Positions 25,404 to 33,926 of a DNA stretch of 64,000 bases are shown here, one piece after another; within the stretch, counting starts at the first letter, position 1, and the number at the start of each line of letters is the position of its first letter. Location of the stretch: contig NZ_BAAADS010000025.1 of assembly GCF_039522605.1 (NCBI RefSeq), positions 186,001 through 250,000 of the forward strand, in the 5' to 3' direction. Under the pieces are notes generated by a model that searched no databases, was not told where the DNA came from, and saw only the letters and a program-made list of their open reading frames with translations. Source of the stretch: Lentibacillus siamensis (lineage in GTDB: Bacteria > Bacillota > Bacilli > Bacillales > Amphibacillaceae). A program made the position numbers and the translations under genes.

Positions 25404-25766
25404 TTATTCAGCTGCCACCCGGACACCCTGAATATAAATATTAACTGAGTCAATCGATAACCCCAGTGATTTATGCAACGTATATTTCACTTGTGATTGG
25501 ACATTGTGTGCAACTTCGGAAATTTTCGTTCCATAACTTACAATAATATACATATCGATATGAAGATGACTTTCTTCTTGCCGTACTATAATTCCCCGTG
25601 AAAAGTTTTCTTTCCTGAGGATCTCCGCAAGTCCATCCCGTATTTGACTTTTAGATGCCATGCCAACAATACCGTAACATTCAATGGCTGCTCCGCCAGC
25701 TATAGTGGCAATCACTTCATTCGTGATGGTTACCTGACCGTCATTTGTATTAAGTTCAATGGACAT
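25404..25766 (-). CDS. yloU: Asp23/Gls24 family protein (YloU)
   Basis: Protein of 120 aa of the Asp23 family (alkaline-shock protein 23 type), with the segments ITNEVIATIAGGAAIECYGIVGMA and HIDMYIIVSYGTKISEVAHNVQ. Family members are abundant envelope-associated proteins; YloU has no settled biochemical role. It lies just upstream of fakA, a conserved pairing. AAAGGAGG precedes the ATG. It is divergent from rpmB. Confidence 0.93.
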   Translation of the reverse strand: MSIELNTNDGQVTITNEVIATIAGGAAIECYGIVGMASKSQIRDGLAEILRKENFSRGIIVRQEESHLHIDMYIIVSYGTKISEVAHNVQSQVKYTLHKSLGLSIDSVNIYIQGVRVAAE

Positions 25767-25929
25767 TATTATCCTCCTTTAATACCTCTCATTATAAGGG
25801 TATTTTACTACAAGCAATTTAAATTTAAAAGTATTGCAAAAACCTATTCTAATTAACCCATTATAACAATGGACGAATTCATTTATTCTGTCAAGTGATT
25901 ATTCTTTGCATACTATTTTCCAGTAACGA

Positions 25930-25958
25930 TTGCAATCTGCCGACACTTATGATAAATT
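25930..25958 (+). promoter_or_regulatory. Promoter for rpmB
   Basis: TTGCAA (25930-25935) and TAAATT (25953-25958) are 17 bp apart, 45 bp before the start codon. Confidence 0.5.
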
Positions 25959-26002
25959 GTACTAGTATTGAATGACACATGTGAAGAGTAGGAGGGATTA
26001 CC

Positions 26003-26191
26003 ATGGCTAGAAAATGTGTTGTAACTGGACGTAAAACTCGCAGTGGTAACAAACGTTCTCACGCTATGAATTCCAACAAGCGTAATTGGAAAGCTAATGT
26101 GCAGAAAGTTCGTATTATGGTAGACGGCAAGCCGAAACGTGTTTACGTATCTGCTCGCGCCCTGAAATCAGGTAAAGTAGAGCGCGTATAA
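26003..26191 (+). CDS. rpmB: Large subunit ribosomal protein L28
   Basis: L28 of 62 aa, the full family length, with MARKCVVTGRKTRSGNKRSHAMNSNKRNW and the C-terminus KPKRVYVSARALKSGKVERV. It carries one cysteine (Cys5) rather than a zinc-binding CxxC set, as in B. subtilis. It is on the plus strand, divergent from yloU and convergent with spoVM, exactly as in B. subtilis. GGAGGG precedes the ATG. Confidence 0.97.
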   Translation: MARKCVVTGRKTRSGNKRSHAMNSNKRNWKANVQKVRIMVDGKPKRVYVSARALKSGKVERV

Positions 26192-26234
26192 TATATCTGC
26201 ATGAGGTACAACTTTATCATTAGTCAGTGTAGTG

Positions 26235-26262
26235 AAGCATCCGGATAACCCGGATGCTTTTT
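26235..26262 (+). terminator. Intrinsic terminator of rpmB
   Basis: AAGCATCCGG pairs with CCGGATGCTT (10 bp) around a 5-nt loop and is followed by a T-run. Confidence 0.9.
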
Positions 26263-26334
26263 ACAATCCATCCCATTTTCTCCAATCCACTTTAATTTGT
26301 CCGGGAAAAAGGATCTTGAGACTCTTTAATATGC

Positions 26335-26370
26335 AAAAAATGAGCTTTTGCCAATTAATATGACAAAAGC
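26335..26370 (-). terminator. Candidate terminator after spoVM
   Basis: On the minus strand GCTTTTG pairs with CAAAAGC (7 bp) around a 13-nt loop, followed by TCATTTTTT. It lies 10 bp past the spoVM stop. Confidence 0.6.
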
Positions 26371-26379
26371 CAGATTCAC

Positions 26380-26463
26380 TTATTTATCTTTTTTAAATGT
26401 ACCGATAACAACCCGGACAAATCCGCCGATAAACCGTGGGAGTTTAATAGTATAAAATTTCAT
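26380..26463 (-). CDS. spoVM: Stage V sporulation protein SpoVM
   Basis: A 27-aa amphipathic peptide, MKFYTIKLPRFIGG and then FVRVVIGTFKKDK, very close to B. subtilis SpoVM. It marks the forespore outer membrane by sensing its positive curvature and anchors SpoIVA for coat assembly. Pro9, important for function in B. subtilis, is kept; position 10 is Arg instead of Lys. GGCGGAG lies 6 nt before the ATG. The position between rpmB and thiN is the same as in B. subtilis. Its presence shows the organism belongs to an endospore-forming lineage. Confidence 0.95.
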   Translation of the reverse strand: MKFYTIKLPRFIGGFVRVVIGTFKKDK

Positions 26464-26494
26464 GAGTTCTCCGCCTCCTCCATTCAAACAAAGC

Positions 26495-27163
26495 TCACCT
26501 TGGAATCGCATCAGTTTCAGCATCACGACTCTTTATTACTAATAGTATGCCTTCTTCAAACGAAAAAGTACCATTTTTTGAAAGAAGCTTGTTTGATATA
26601 CATAAGGTCGACCCCCATGACACAGTTTCATCAGTCAATGGATAATAAAATCCGCTTAGAGTTAAACCTTTTATTTCCGGTGTGAATGGCAGAAATGAAA
26701 TATTGGGAAATTCATTGGAATGAATGATGGAATGCTTCCCGGGCTCAGCCAGTTCAAGATGATTTTGTTTATCAACCATAACTCCGCGAATATTTCGTTT
26801 TATCATCTGGTGCAATAGCTGGATATTGACCATTGCATGATCCAGACGCCCCCCGGTTACCCCAAACAGAAAAATACAATCCGGATTTAGATCAAATGCT
26901 TTCCATAATGCAATTTCCAAATCCGATTCGTCTTTATCAACCGGATATTCCAGAAAGGATTCAGCATTTTTTTCGACTCGCATTTTCTCCGTCCCGGTTA
27001 TCGAGTCAAAATCACCTGCCGCAAAAGTGGGGCGGAGATTATTCTCCAAAATGGTCAATGCCCCACGGTCCGCACCAATCCATACATCCACACGTTCCTG
27101 ATAATTTCGCAGGCTTGGGATATACTCCCTTGGGCCATTTCCGACAATTCCAACTGTTACCAT
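26495..27163 (-). CDS. thiN: Thiamine pyrophosphokinase
   Basis: Makes thiamine pyrophosphate from thiamine and ATP; 222 aa. The N-terminal domain has WIGADRGALTIL, AAGDFDSIT and DKDESDLEIAL, the conserved aspartate-rich catalytic segments, and FGVTGGRLDHAMVNIQLL. It begins 2 bp downstream of rpe's stop codon, in the conserved rpe-thiN-spoVM order. Confidence 0.94.
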   Translation of the reverse strand: MVTVGIVGNGPREYIPSLRNYQERVDVWIGADRGALTILENNLRPTFAAGDFDSITGTEKMRVEKNAESFLEYPVDKDESDLEIALWKAFDLNPDCIFLFGVTGGRLDHAMVNIQLLHQMIKRNIRGVMVDKQNHLELAEPGKHSIIHSNEFPNISFLPFTPEIKGLTLSGFYYPLTDETVSWGSTLCISNKLLSKNGTFSFEEGILLVIKSRDAETDAIPR

Positions 27164-27165
27164 CG

Positions 27166-27825
27166 CTATTTCCCCTTGGCTGCCGTCAATATATCATCCA
27201 TCGCCTGATTTCGGTCCGATTTTTTAAATACAGCACTTCCAGCTACCAATACATCGGCCCCGGCATCTGTACACAATTTTGCAGTTTCGGTATTGACACC
27301 ACCATCAACCTCAATTTCAAATGATAAACCCAGTTCTTTGCGCCATTCGGCTATCTTTTCTATTTTATTCACCGCCTGATGGATAAATGACTGGCCGCCA
27401 AATCCCGGATTCACCGTCATAATTAATACCAGATCCACATCGCGCAATACTTCTTTTATCATTTCGGCCGGAGTTGCCGGATTAAGAACCACGCCCGGTT
27501 TCACTCCGCTTTTTTTGATCAGCTGCAGGGTTCGGTGCAAGTGAACACATGCTTCCTGATGCACAGTGATGATGGATGCTCCTGCTGCTGCAAACTGCTG
27601 AATATATGCATCCGGGTTCTCAATCATGAGGTGTACATCCAACGGCAATTTTGTTACAGGTTTAATTGCTTCCACAATCAATGGACCTATGGTGATATTC
27701 GGAACAAAATGGCCATCCATCACATCAACATGGATATAATCGGCCCCACCCTGTTCCACATCACGAATTTCCTGGCCCAGTATTGCAAAGTCTGCTGATA
27801 AAATTGAAGGTGCTATTTTTGTCAT
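27166..27825 (-). CDS. rpe: Ribulose-phosphate 3-epimerase
   Basis: TIM-barrel metalloenzyme of 219 aa that interconverts ribulose-5-phosphate and xylulose-5-phosphate in the pentose phosphate pathway. Visible motifs are KIAPSILSADFA, HVDVMDGHFVPNIT, DVHLMIENPD, MTVNPGFGGQ and EVDGGVN, which carry the catalytic aspartates and metal-binding histidines. It starts one base after rsgA ends. Confidence 0.96.
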   Translation of the reverse strand: MTKIAPSILSADFAILGQEIRDVEQGGADYIHVDVMDGHFVPNITIGPLIVEAIKPVTKLPLDVHLMIENPDAYIQQFAAAGASIITVHQEACVHLHRTLQLIKKSGVKPGVVLNPATPAEMIKEVLRDVDLVLIMTVNPGFGGQSFIHQAVNKIEKIAEWRKELGLSFEIEVDGGVNTETAKLCTDAGADVLVAGSAVFKKSDRNQAMDDILTAAKGK

Positions 27826-27826
27826 T

Positions 27827-28699
27827 CTAATACCTCGGCTTCCGTTCTTTAATTTCGTTCAAAAAGGTTAAATAATGCTTGTATCTGAATGATGAAATTT
27901 CTCCTTGTTCGACTGCATTTTTCACTGCACATTTTGGTTCCTTATGGTGGAAACAGCCACGGAATTTACAATCGTGTTTTCTGCTTCGTATTTCGGGGAG
28001 GCATTCATCCAAATCGGCAGCGTCAATTCCATCAAAATTCAACGAGCTGAATCCAGGTGTGTCAGCGACCAGACCATTACCTGCTTCCACAAGTTCCACA
28101 TGTCTGGTCGTATGTTTTCCCCTGCCCAGACTCATGGAAATATCGTCAGTCTTCAATTCCAGATCCGGATTTATAGCATTAAGAAATGAGGATTTCCCAA
28201 CACCGGATTGTCCCGCTATAACGGAAACATTATCAGATAAATAGTGATGCAGGTAGGTCATATCCTCCGATTGTCTGGTTGTCAGCAATTCCACCGTATA
28301 ACCCGTTTTTTTATACGTTTTCAAATAGTTCATGATGTCTTTCCACTGAGCATCCGGGATCAGGTCCTTCTTTGTCACAAAGATAATTGGCCTGATTCCC
28401 TTTGATTCAATCAGTACTAAAAACCGGTCCAGTAACAGCGGATTAAAATCAGGCATGATGGCTGAACTAACAATTATTGCCTGATCAATATTGGCAACCG
28501 GTGGACGAATAAGACTGTTTTGCCTTGGTTTAACTTCCAGAATATATGCTTCATCCTTGTCAAATTCTACAAAGTCACCAACAAGCGGGGTGATTTTTTT
28601 CTTCCGGAACACACCCCTGCTTCTGCATTCCACTATTTCATCGCCGCACTTCACATAGTAAAATCCGCTTATGGCCTTTATTATTCTGCCTGCTGCCAT
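27827..28699 (-). CDS. rsgA: Small ribosomal subunit biogenesis GTPase RsgA
   Basis: Circularly permuted GTPase of 290 aa that checks late 30S assembly (CpgA/YloQ in B. subtilis). The N-terminal OB fold (about 1-70) precedes the GTPase with G4 TKKD (109-112), P-loop GQSGVGKS (163-170) and DTPG (213-216). A C-terminal zinc site comprises Cys244, Cys249, His251 and Cys257. The ATG directly follows the prkC stop codon (TGA ATG). In B. subtilis it is a PrkC substrate. Confidence 0.96.
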   Translation of the reverse strand: MAAGRIIKAISGFYYVKCGDEIVECRSRGVFRKKKITPLVGDFVEFDKDEAYILEVKPRQNSLIRPPVANIDQAIIVSSAIMPDFNPLLLDRFLVLIESKGIRPIIFVTKKDLIPDAQWKDIMNYLKTYKKTGYTVELLTTRQSEDMTYLHHYLSDNVSVIAGQSGVGKSSFLNAINPDLELKTDDISMSLGRGKHTTRHVELVEAGNGLVADTPGFSSLNFDGIDAADLDECLPEIRSRKHDCKFRGCFHHKEPKCAVKNAVEQGEISSFRYKHYLTFLNEIKERKPRY

Positions 28700-30739
28700 T
28701 CATTCACCATCCTCATATGGAACTGATTCATTAATAATAATATCGTCTCCGCGCACCACCTTATATTCCGCTGTACTGTCTGGTTCGATTGTTAACGTAA
28801 TCGAATACTTCTTATCTTTTGTAATGGTATCCTCCTTGAACACTTCAGAGATCGAATGACTTTTATCACCAATATATATTGTAACGTTTTGCTCGATAGG
28901 CTTTTTCGAATTTTCCTGCTCCTTCTTCTTTTCTGGTTTATATGGAACAGTGAATTCGACTGTATGGTTTTTTGGTGGTAAATCCTTAGGGCCAAGTGAG
29001 ATATACACATCGACAGCATCACCTTCATCAAGCTCAGAATACGGTTCGGGATCCTGCTTGATAACCTCGCCTTCAGGAGTATCTTCCGAATGCTGTTCAA
29101 CGATATTTGCTTTCAGTCCCTGCTCATCAAGTGTTTCAATTGCTTCTTTTTTTGTCATTCCCTTCAGATTATAAACGGAAATCAAATCCGGTCCAACGCT
29201 TGATTCGAATATCACCGTCGTTTCGCCAGGCACAACCTTGGAACCCGGGGAAGGTTGAATTTGCGTGACAATTTGCCCTACCGGCTCATTGGAATACGTA
29301 TCATACGATATTACTTCTTTGTATCCTTTATCTTCAAGAAGCTGTTTGATTTGACTGAAATCCTTGCCGGTATAATCGTCAAATTTAATTTTTTCCTTCC
29401 CTTCGCTGACGATAATGGATACAGTCGACTCCTCTTTCACCGTATTATCTGCACCCGGGTCAGTGCCAATGACATTCCCTTCATCAATGTCTTCAGAATA
29501 CCTTTCTTCGCGTTCGGTCTGTAAATTCAAATCTTCGAGCTTAGCGACGGCCTCTTCGTACTCCATCTCCGTCACATCCGGAATAACAACATCCTGAGGC
29601 TTCAGATAATTTGCGTATACATAAAAAGAACCAGCACCTAACAGCAACAGCAGGAATAAAACACTTAACGTAATGATCCATTTCTTTTTCCGGTTGGGCT
29701 TGTCTTTTTTTCCCTTTTTCTTTTTTTTCCCTTTTTTCCCTTTCGTCTTCTTCTTATTACCGCTTTTATAAGATTTTGTATTTGTAGTCTCATTTGGTTT
29801 ATTAGCGATTGTTTCATCGGTTTCTTCGGAATTAACGGCTGAGTCCGTAATAATCGGAATAGCCTTTGTTTCTTCCCCTTCTTCATCTGGCGGACTGAAT
29901 TTCTCCTCATTCAGCCTGTCCGGATCAAGTGCAGAATCCAGACTGTCTTCCATATCATATACCGTTTCAAAACGGTGGAAAGGGTCCTTTGCGGTCGCCT
30001 TCAATACAATATTTTCAACACTCTGCGGTACATCCGGATTAAATCGTTTTACGGACGGTGTATCGCTTTGCAAATGCTTTAATGCAATAGATACAGGTGT
30101 CTCCCCTGAGAAGGGAAGCCTCCCTGTCAATAACTCAAACAGTACAATCCCCAATGAATAAACATCTGACTTTTTCGTTGCCATTCCTCCACGTGCCTGT
30201 TCCGGGGATAAATAATGCACCGAGCCCATGACCGAATTGGTTTGTGTTAATGCGGTAGCACTCATGGCCATTGCAATTCCAAAATCAGTTACTTTCACCT
30301 GACCATATGTATCAATCAGAATATTTTGCGGCTTGATATCCCGGTGAACAATTCCATTGGCATGAGCATGTGCAATCGCCGAAGCAACCTGTTTCATAAT
30401 ATCCAATGATTCTTCAATATTAATCGGACCAAAACGCTGTATGTATTCCTTCAAGGTCATGCCATTCACATACTCCATCACCATGTAAAGTATGTCGTCC
30501 TCCTCACCCACATCATAAATATTTACAATATTCGGGTGTGATAAGCTTGTTGCTGCTTTTGCCTCCCTGTCAAACCTTGCAATGAATTCTTCATCATGCG
30601 CATACTCCAGCCGCAAAACTTTTATTGCCACTTCCCGGTCCAGGATTACGTCAGTTCCCAGATATACGTTGGCCATCCCGCCGCCACCGATTGTTTCCTG
30701 AATCTTGTAACGTTCATTTAACAGATGACCATTCAACAC
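28700..30739 (-). CDS. prkC: PASTA-domain Ser/Thr protein kinase PrkC
   Basis: Membrane Hanks-type kinase of 679 aa that senses peptidoglycan fragments and acts in germination and envelope control. The kinase domain (about 10-265) has Lys40, HRD at 132-134 and DFG at 152-154. A very lysine-rich juxtamembrane stretch (328-353) leads into the TM segment (354-374). Three PASTA repeats (about 382-585) and a C-terminal Ig-like region lie outside the cell. The start codon is GTG, overlapping the prpC stop by one base (TAGTG). Its phosphatase prpC is directly upstream. Confidence 0.96.
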   Translation of the reverse strand: MLNGHLLNERYKIQETIGGGGMANVYLGTDVILDREVAIKVLRLEYAHDEEFIARFDREAKAATSLSHPNIVNIYDVGEEDDILYMVMEYVNGMTLKEYIQRFGPINIEESLDIMKQVASAIAHAHANGIVHRDIKPQNILIDTYGQVKVTDFGIAMAMSATALTQTNSVMGSVHYLSPEQARGGMATKKSDVYSLGIVLFELLTGRLPFSGETPVSIALKHLQSDTPSVKRFNPDVPQSVENIVLKATAKDPFHRFETVYDMEDSLDSALDPDRLNEEKFSPPDEEGEETKAIPIITDSAVNSEETDETIANKPNETTNTKSYKSGNKKKTKGKKGKKKKKGKKDKPNRKKKWIITLSVLFLLLLLGAGSFYVYANYLKPQDVVIPDVTEMEYEEAVAKLEDLNLQTEREERYSEDIDEGNVIGTDPGADNTVKEESTVSIIVSEGKEKIKFDDYTGKDFSQIKQLLEDKGYKEVISYDTYSNEPVGQIVTQIQPSPGSKVVPGETTVIFESSVGPDLISVYNLKGMTKKEAIETLDEQGLKANIVEQHSEDTPEGEVIKQDPEPYSELDEGDAVDVYISLGPKDLPPKNHTVEFTVPYKPEKKKEQENSKKPIEQNVTIYIGDKSHSISEVFKEDTITKDKKYSITLTIEPDSTAEYKVVRGDDIIINESVPYEDGE

Positions 30740-31491
30740 TAGGAATCACCCTCTTTCCTAGGTGTATCATTATAAAGCAATACAAGTGAAATATTGTCCT
30801 CTCCGCCTCGACTATTTGCTATATCAATCATTTTGTTACCGGTTGCATGCACATCGTCATTCTGAAGAAGTTCCTGGAGTTCATCATCTGTGACCTTATC
30901 TGTCAGACCGTCAGAGCATAACAAAATTTTATTGCTTTTTTCCAAACAAACTGTTCGAATATCCGGTTCAAGATGATTTTCCGTTCCCAATGCTTTCAAT
31001 ACCACGTTTTTCCTTGGGTGATGCTGCGCGTCATCCTTGGAGATTTCACCGGACTGCACGAGTGCATTTACAAATGAATGATCCTCCGTTACCTGTTTAA
31101 AACCATCATCATTCTGAAGATAGCACCTGCTGTCACCAATATGTGCAATTGTAGTAAAATCACTAGTACAAACCACACCAACGATAGTTGTACCCATTCC
31201 GTAACATTCCTCGTTGTTTAACGCGTGTTCATATACGGAATTATTAATTTTCGTTATGGATTCGAGCAGCCATTTTTCCGCCTCATCCGGTGAGGCAAGA
31301 TCCGCTGATTTCTCCCATTCTTCCCTCATAAGCCGTGTTGCCATTTGACTTGCTACGTCCCCTGCCTGGTGTCCGCCCATTCCATCGGCAATAACAGCAA
31401 GTAATTGTCCGGAAGTATTATAAAAAATACCGCCGGAATCCTCATTATGCTTTCTTACCTGGCCAGTATGAGTCAAAAATTGCCCTTCCAT
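30739..31491 (-). CDS. prpC: PP2C-type protein phosphatase PrpC
   Basis: Metal-dependent Ser/Thr phosphatase of 250 aa that reverses PrkC phosphorylation. The PP2C motifs RKHNEDSGG, ADGMGGHQAGD, HIGDSRCYL, CSDGLTDKV and RGGEDNISLVLL supply the metal-binding aspartates. I use the ATG at 31491 (MEGQFLTHTGQVRKHNED), with GGTGATC upstream; the frame extends 25 codons into repeat copy D, which is not coding. rlmN, which precedes prpC in B. subtilis, is missing. Confidence 0.95.
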   Translation of the reverse strand: MEGQFLTHTGQVRKHNEDSGGIFYNTSGQLLAVIADGMGGHQAGDVASQMATRLMREEWEKSADLASPDEAEKWLLESITKINNSVYEHALNNEECYGMGTTIVGVVCTSDFTTIAHIGDSRCYLQNDDGFKQVTEDHSFVNALVQSGEISKDDAQHHPRKNVVLKALGTENHLEPDIRTVCLEKSNKILLCSDGLTDKVTDDELQELLQNDDVHATGNKMIDIANSRGGEDNISLVLLYNDTPRKEGDS

Positions 31492-31507
31492 TTGATCACC
31501 CCTTTTT

Positions 31508-31597
31508 TTACAATAAGAAAGTATAGAATCCTTTCTTAACTGCATGAGTGCAACTATGGCTGTCATCTAAAGGCTGAATGACAACCAAATTTTCTAA
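31508..31597 (-). repeat. Two-hairpin dispersed repeat, copy D (inverted)
   Basis: The minus strand matches the plus strand of copies A, B and C: GGTTGTCAT pairs with ATGACAGCC (one G-U pair), then TAAGAAAG pairs with CTTTCTTA. It is more diverged at its outer end. It occupies the prpC-rsmB gap, where rlmN stands in B. subtilis, and runs opposite to the other three copies. Confidence 0.8.
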
Positions 31598-31616
31598 AAG
31601 ATCAAGTCCCAGTTGC

Positions 31617-32963
31617 TCATTGTTTTATTAACCTGGTCACGAAGAACCCATCTGAATTTATACTGTGAGGAAAAATTTGCAACCCGGTTTCCGTACAGCC
31701 TTCTGTATTACGCAAAATGCCGGGAATATCCTCAAAAAATCCTGGATCAATCTGATAATTGACATGGCGCTGCAAAAACGAGTGAACAACATCATTATTT
31801 TCACGCTTATCAACTGTACAAGTACTATACACTAACAGACCACCTTTTTTCAAAAGAGGTGCCACCTTGTCCATTACAGTCAACTGAATCTGAGTGAGCT
31901 TTTCAATATCTTTTTCGGATTTATTGTATTTAATATCAGGCTTTCCGCGAATAACACCCAATCCCGAACAAGGTGCATCAATCAAAATACGGTCAAAACT
32001 TTCCTCGGCATGCAATTCACCCAGTTTCCTGGCATCACCTTGCATTGCTTCGATAATGGACAAGTCCAGCATATTTGCTTTTTCCTTTATCAACCTGACT
32101 TTTTTTGTGTGGAGATCATATGCGTTAATAAATCCCTGATTGTCCATCTTCTCGGCGATATGTGTAGCTTTACCTCCTGGCGCACTGCAGGCATCCAATA
32201 CTTCCATTTCCGGCTCGGCTTTGAGCATTTCAACGGCGAGCATGGAACTTTGGTCCTGTATGGTCACATAACCACCTTTGAATAATTCTGTTTGCAGTAT
32301 ATTACCTTTATCAATGATGATACCCTGATCCGACAACTGGGATGGCCTCGTTTCAAACCCAAGTTTAGTCAGTTCATCCATGGCTTCTTGCCGTGTTATT
32401 TTCAAAAATTGTACACGTACAGATATTGGTTTTCGCTCCAAGTTGGCGAAACACATTGATTTTGTTGTTCTATACCCATACATCTCAATCCAACGGGTGA
32501 CCAGCCATTCCGGATGGCTTGTTTCAATGGACAGTCGTTTCGAACGGCTATCAATTACATCCGTATCCGGCACGCCTTTTCGCTGAATACTGCGAAGTAC
32601 CCCATTCACAAAAGAGGCTACTCCCTTATGCCCGCGCTCTTTGCCAATTTCAACTGCTTCATTAATAACTGCATGATCAGGTACCCGATCTAAAAATTCG
32701 AGCTGATAGACAGACATTCTAAGCAGCATTTGCACCCAAGGCTGTATTTTCTTCTTATTCTCTACGAATGCTTGAAGGTAATAATCCAGTGTCAATTTAC
32801 GCTGGACTGTACCATATACAATTTCAGTCAGGAGTGCACCATCTTTTGGTGATAAATTTCGTGACTTGATTTCGTGATCAATCAGTAAATGACTGTATCC
32901 ACTGTCCCGCTCAATCCTTAGCAGGAGGTCAATTATAGCTTCCCTTAATTTAAACTTTTTCAT
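31617..32963 (-). CDS. rsmB: 16S rRNA (cytosine-C5)-methyltransferase RsmB
   Basis: Methylates C967-type cytosine of 16S rRNA; 448 aa. The N-terminal NusB-like domain (about 1-140) precedes the SAM-dependent domain with VLDACSAPGGKATHIAEKM, IDAPCSGLGVIRGKPDIKY and VYSTCTVDKRENN. The two cysteines in APCSG and YSTCT are those of the m5C chemistry. It begins 3 bp after fmt. rlmN, which normally follows, is replaced by a repeat. Confidence 0.95.
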   Translation of the reverse strand: MKKFKLREAIIDLLLRIERDSGYSHLLIDHEIKSRNLSPKDGALLTEIVYGTVQRKLTLDYYLQAFVENKKKIQPWVQMLLRMSVYQLEFLDRVPDHAVINEAVEIGKERGHKGVASFVNGVLRSIQRKGVPDTDVIDSRSKRLSIETSHPEWLVTRWIEMYGYRTTKSMCFANLERKPISVRVQFLKITRQEAMDELTKLGFETRPSQLSDQGIIIDKGNILQTELFKGGYVTIQDQSSMLAVEMLKAEPEMEVLDACSAPGGKATHIAEKMDNQGFINAYDLHTKKVRLIKEKANMLDLSIIEAMQGDARKLGELHAEESFDRILIDAPCSGLGVIRGKPDIKYNKSEKDIEKLTQIQLTVMDKVAPLLKKGGLLVYSTCTVDKRENNDVVHSFLQRHVNYQIDPGFFEDIPGILRNTEGCTETGLQIFPHSINSDGFFVTRLIKQ

Positions 32964-32966
32964 TTC

Positions 32967-33911
32967 TTATTCACCCATTTTTGTTCCTGTCTTGATACGG
33001 TCCGGTGATCCCTGCAGATACTGTTTTACGGACATTCGTTTTTTTCCTGCCGGCTGAATTTCGGTGATTCGAATACCCTTCTGATTACCGCATTGCACAA
33101 TGAATTCATCATCTGTCATCTCAACAATTTCACCGGGTTCACCATGATAGTCTCTATCAGCGGTGACGGGGGTTCCCCACCAGATTTTCATCACCGCATC
33201 ATGATAAGTTGTGAACGCAACCGGCCATGGGTGAAGTCCGCGAATCTGATTATATATAACCTGACTGTCGTTATTCCAATCAATTCGTTCCTGGTTACGT
33301 TTAATATTAGCAGCGAATGTTGCACGTGATTCATCCTGTTTAACAGCCTTGATATTACCATTTTCCAGCTTTGGAACTGTATCCAACAATAATTCAGCTC
33401 CTGTTTCAGACAGTTTATCATGCAATGAACCCGCATGGTCTGTCGGAGTAATCGCAACCGTTTGTTGTGCCAGCACATCACCAGCATCCAGTTTTTCCGC
33501 CATATACATAATGGAAATCCCTGTAACCGTTTTTCCTTGCAGAATAGCTGAATGGATTGGTGCGCCACCACGCAGTTCCGGCAATAATGATGCATGAACA
33601 TTGATACACCCGTAACTTGGCTTCTCCAGCAATTCATTTGGCAGAATCTGACCGTAAGCTGCTGTTATAATCAGGTCGGGATCAAACGAAAGAATTTTCA
33701 TATATTCATCACGAAGTTTTTCAGGTTGATATACCGGTATATTCAATCGCTCAGCGGCTTCTTTTACCGGTGGAGGTGTAATGGTTTTTTTTCGTCCTTT
33801 TGGGCGATCCGGCTGGGTAACAACCAATACTATATCGTATAAGGTGTCTGCAAGCGACTCCAGTATTGGTACTGAGAAATCCGGTGTTCCCATAAACACT
33901 ATTTTTTTCAA
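32967..33911 (-). CDS. fmt: Methionyl-tRNA formyltransferase
   Basis: Formylates initiator Met-tRNA using 10-formyltetrahydrofolate; 314 aa. The start KIVFMGTPDFSVPILESL and the catalytic segments GCINVHASLLPELRGGAPIHSAI and TDHAGSLHDKL are typical. In B. subtilis def lies between priA and fmt; here priA and fmt are only 15 bp apart and def is absent. Confidence 0.96.
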   Translation of the reverse strand: MKKIVFMGTPDFSVPILESLADTLYDIVLVVTQPDRPKGRKKTITPPPVKEAAERLNIPVYQPEKLRDEYMKILSFDPDLIITAAYGQILPNELLEKPSYGCINVHASLLPELRGGAPIHSAILQGKTVTGISIMYMAEKLDAGDVLAQQTVAITPTDHAGSLHDKLSETGAELLLDTVPKLENGNIKAVKQDESRATFAANIKRNQERIDWNNDSQVIYNQIRGLHPWPVAFTTYHDAVMKIWWGTPVTADRDYHGEPGEIVEMTDDEFIVQCGNQKGIRITEIQPAGKKRMSVKQYLQGSPDRIKTGTKMGE

Positions 33912-33926
33912 CGGAACCCTCTCCTT

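Noticed and set aside
29678..29758. Frameshift or assembly error in the lysine-rich part of prkC
   Set aside because: The frame stays open through kinase, TM and PASTA regions, so the repetitive codons do not disrupt the gene.
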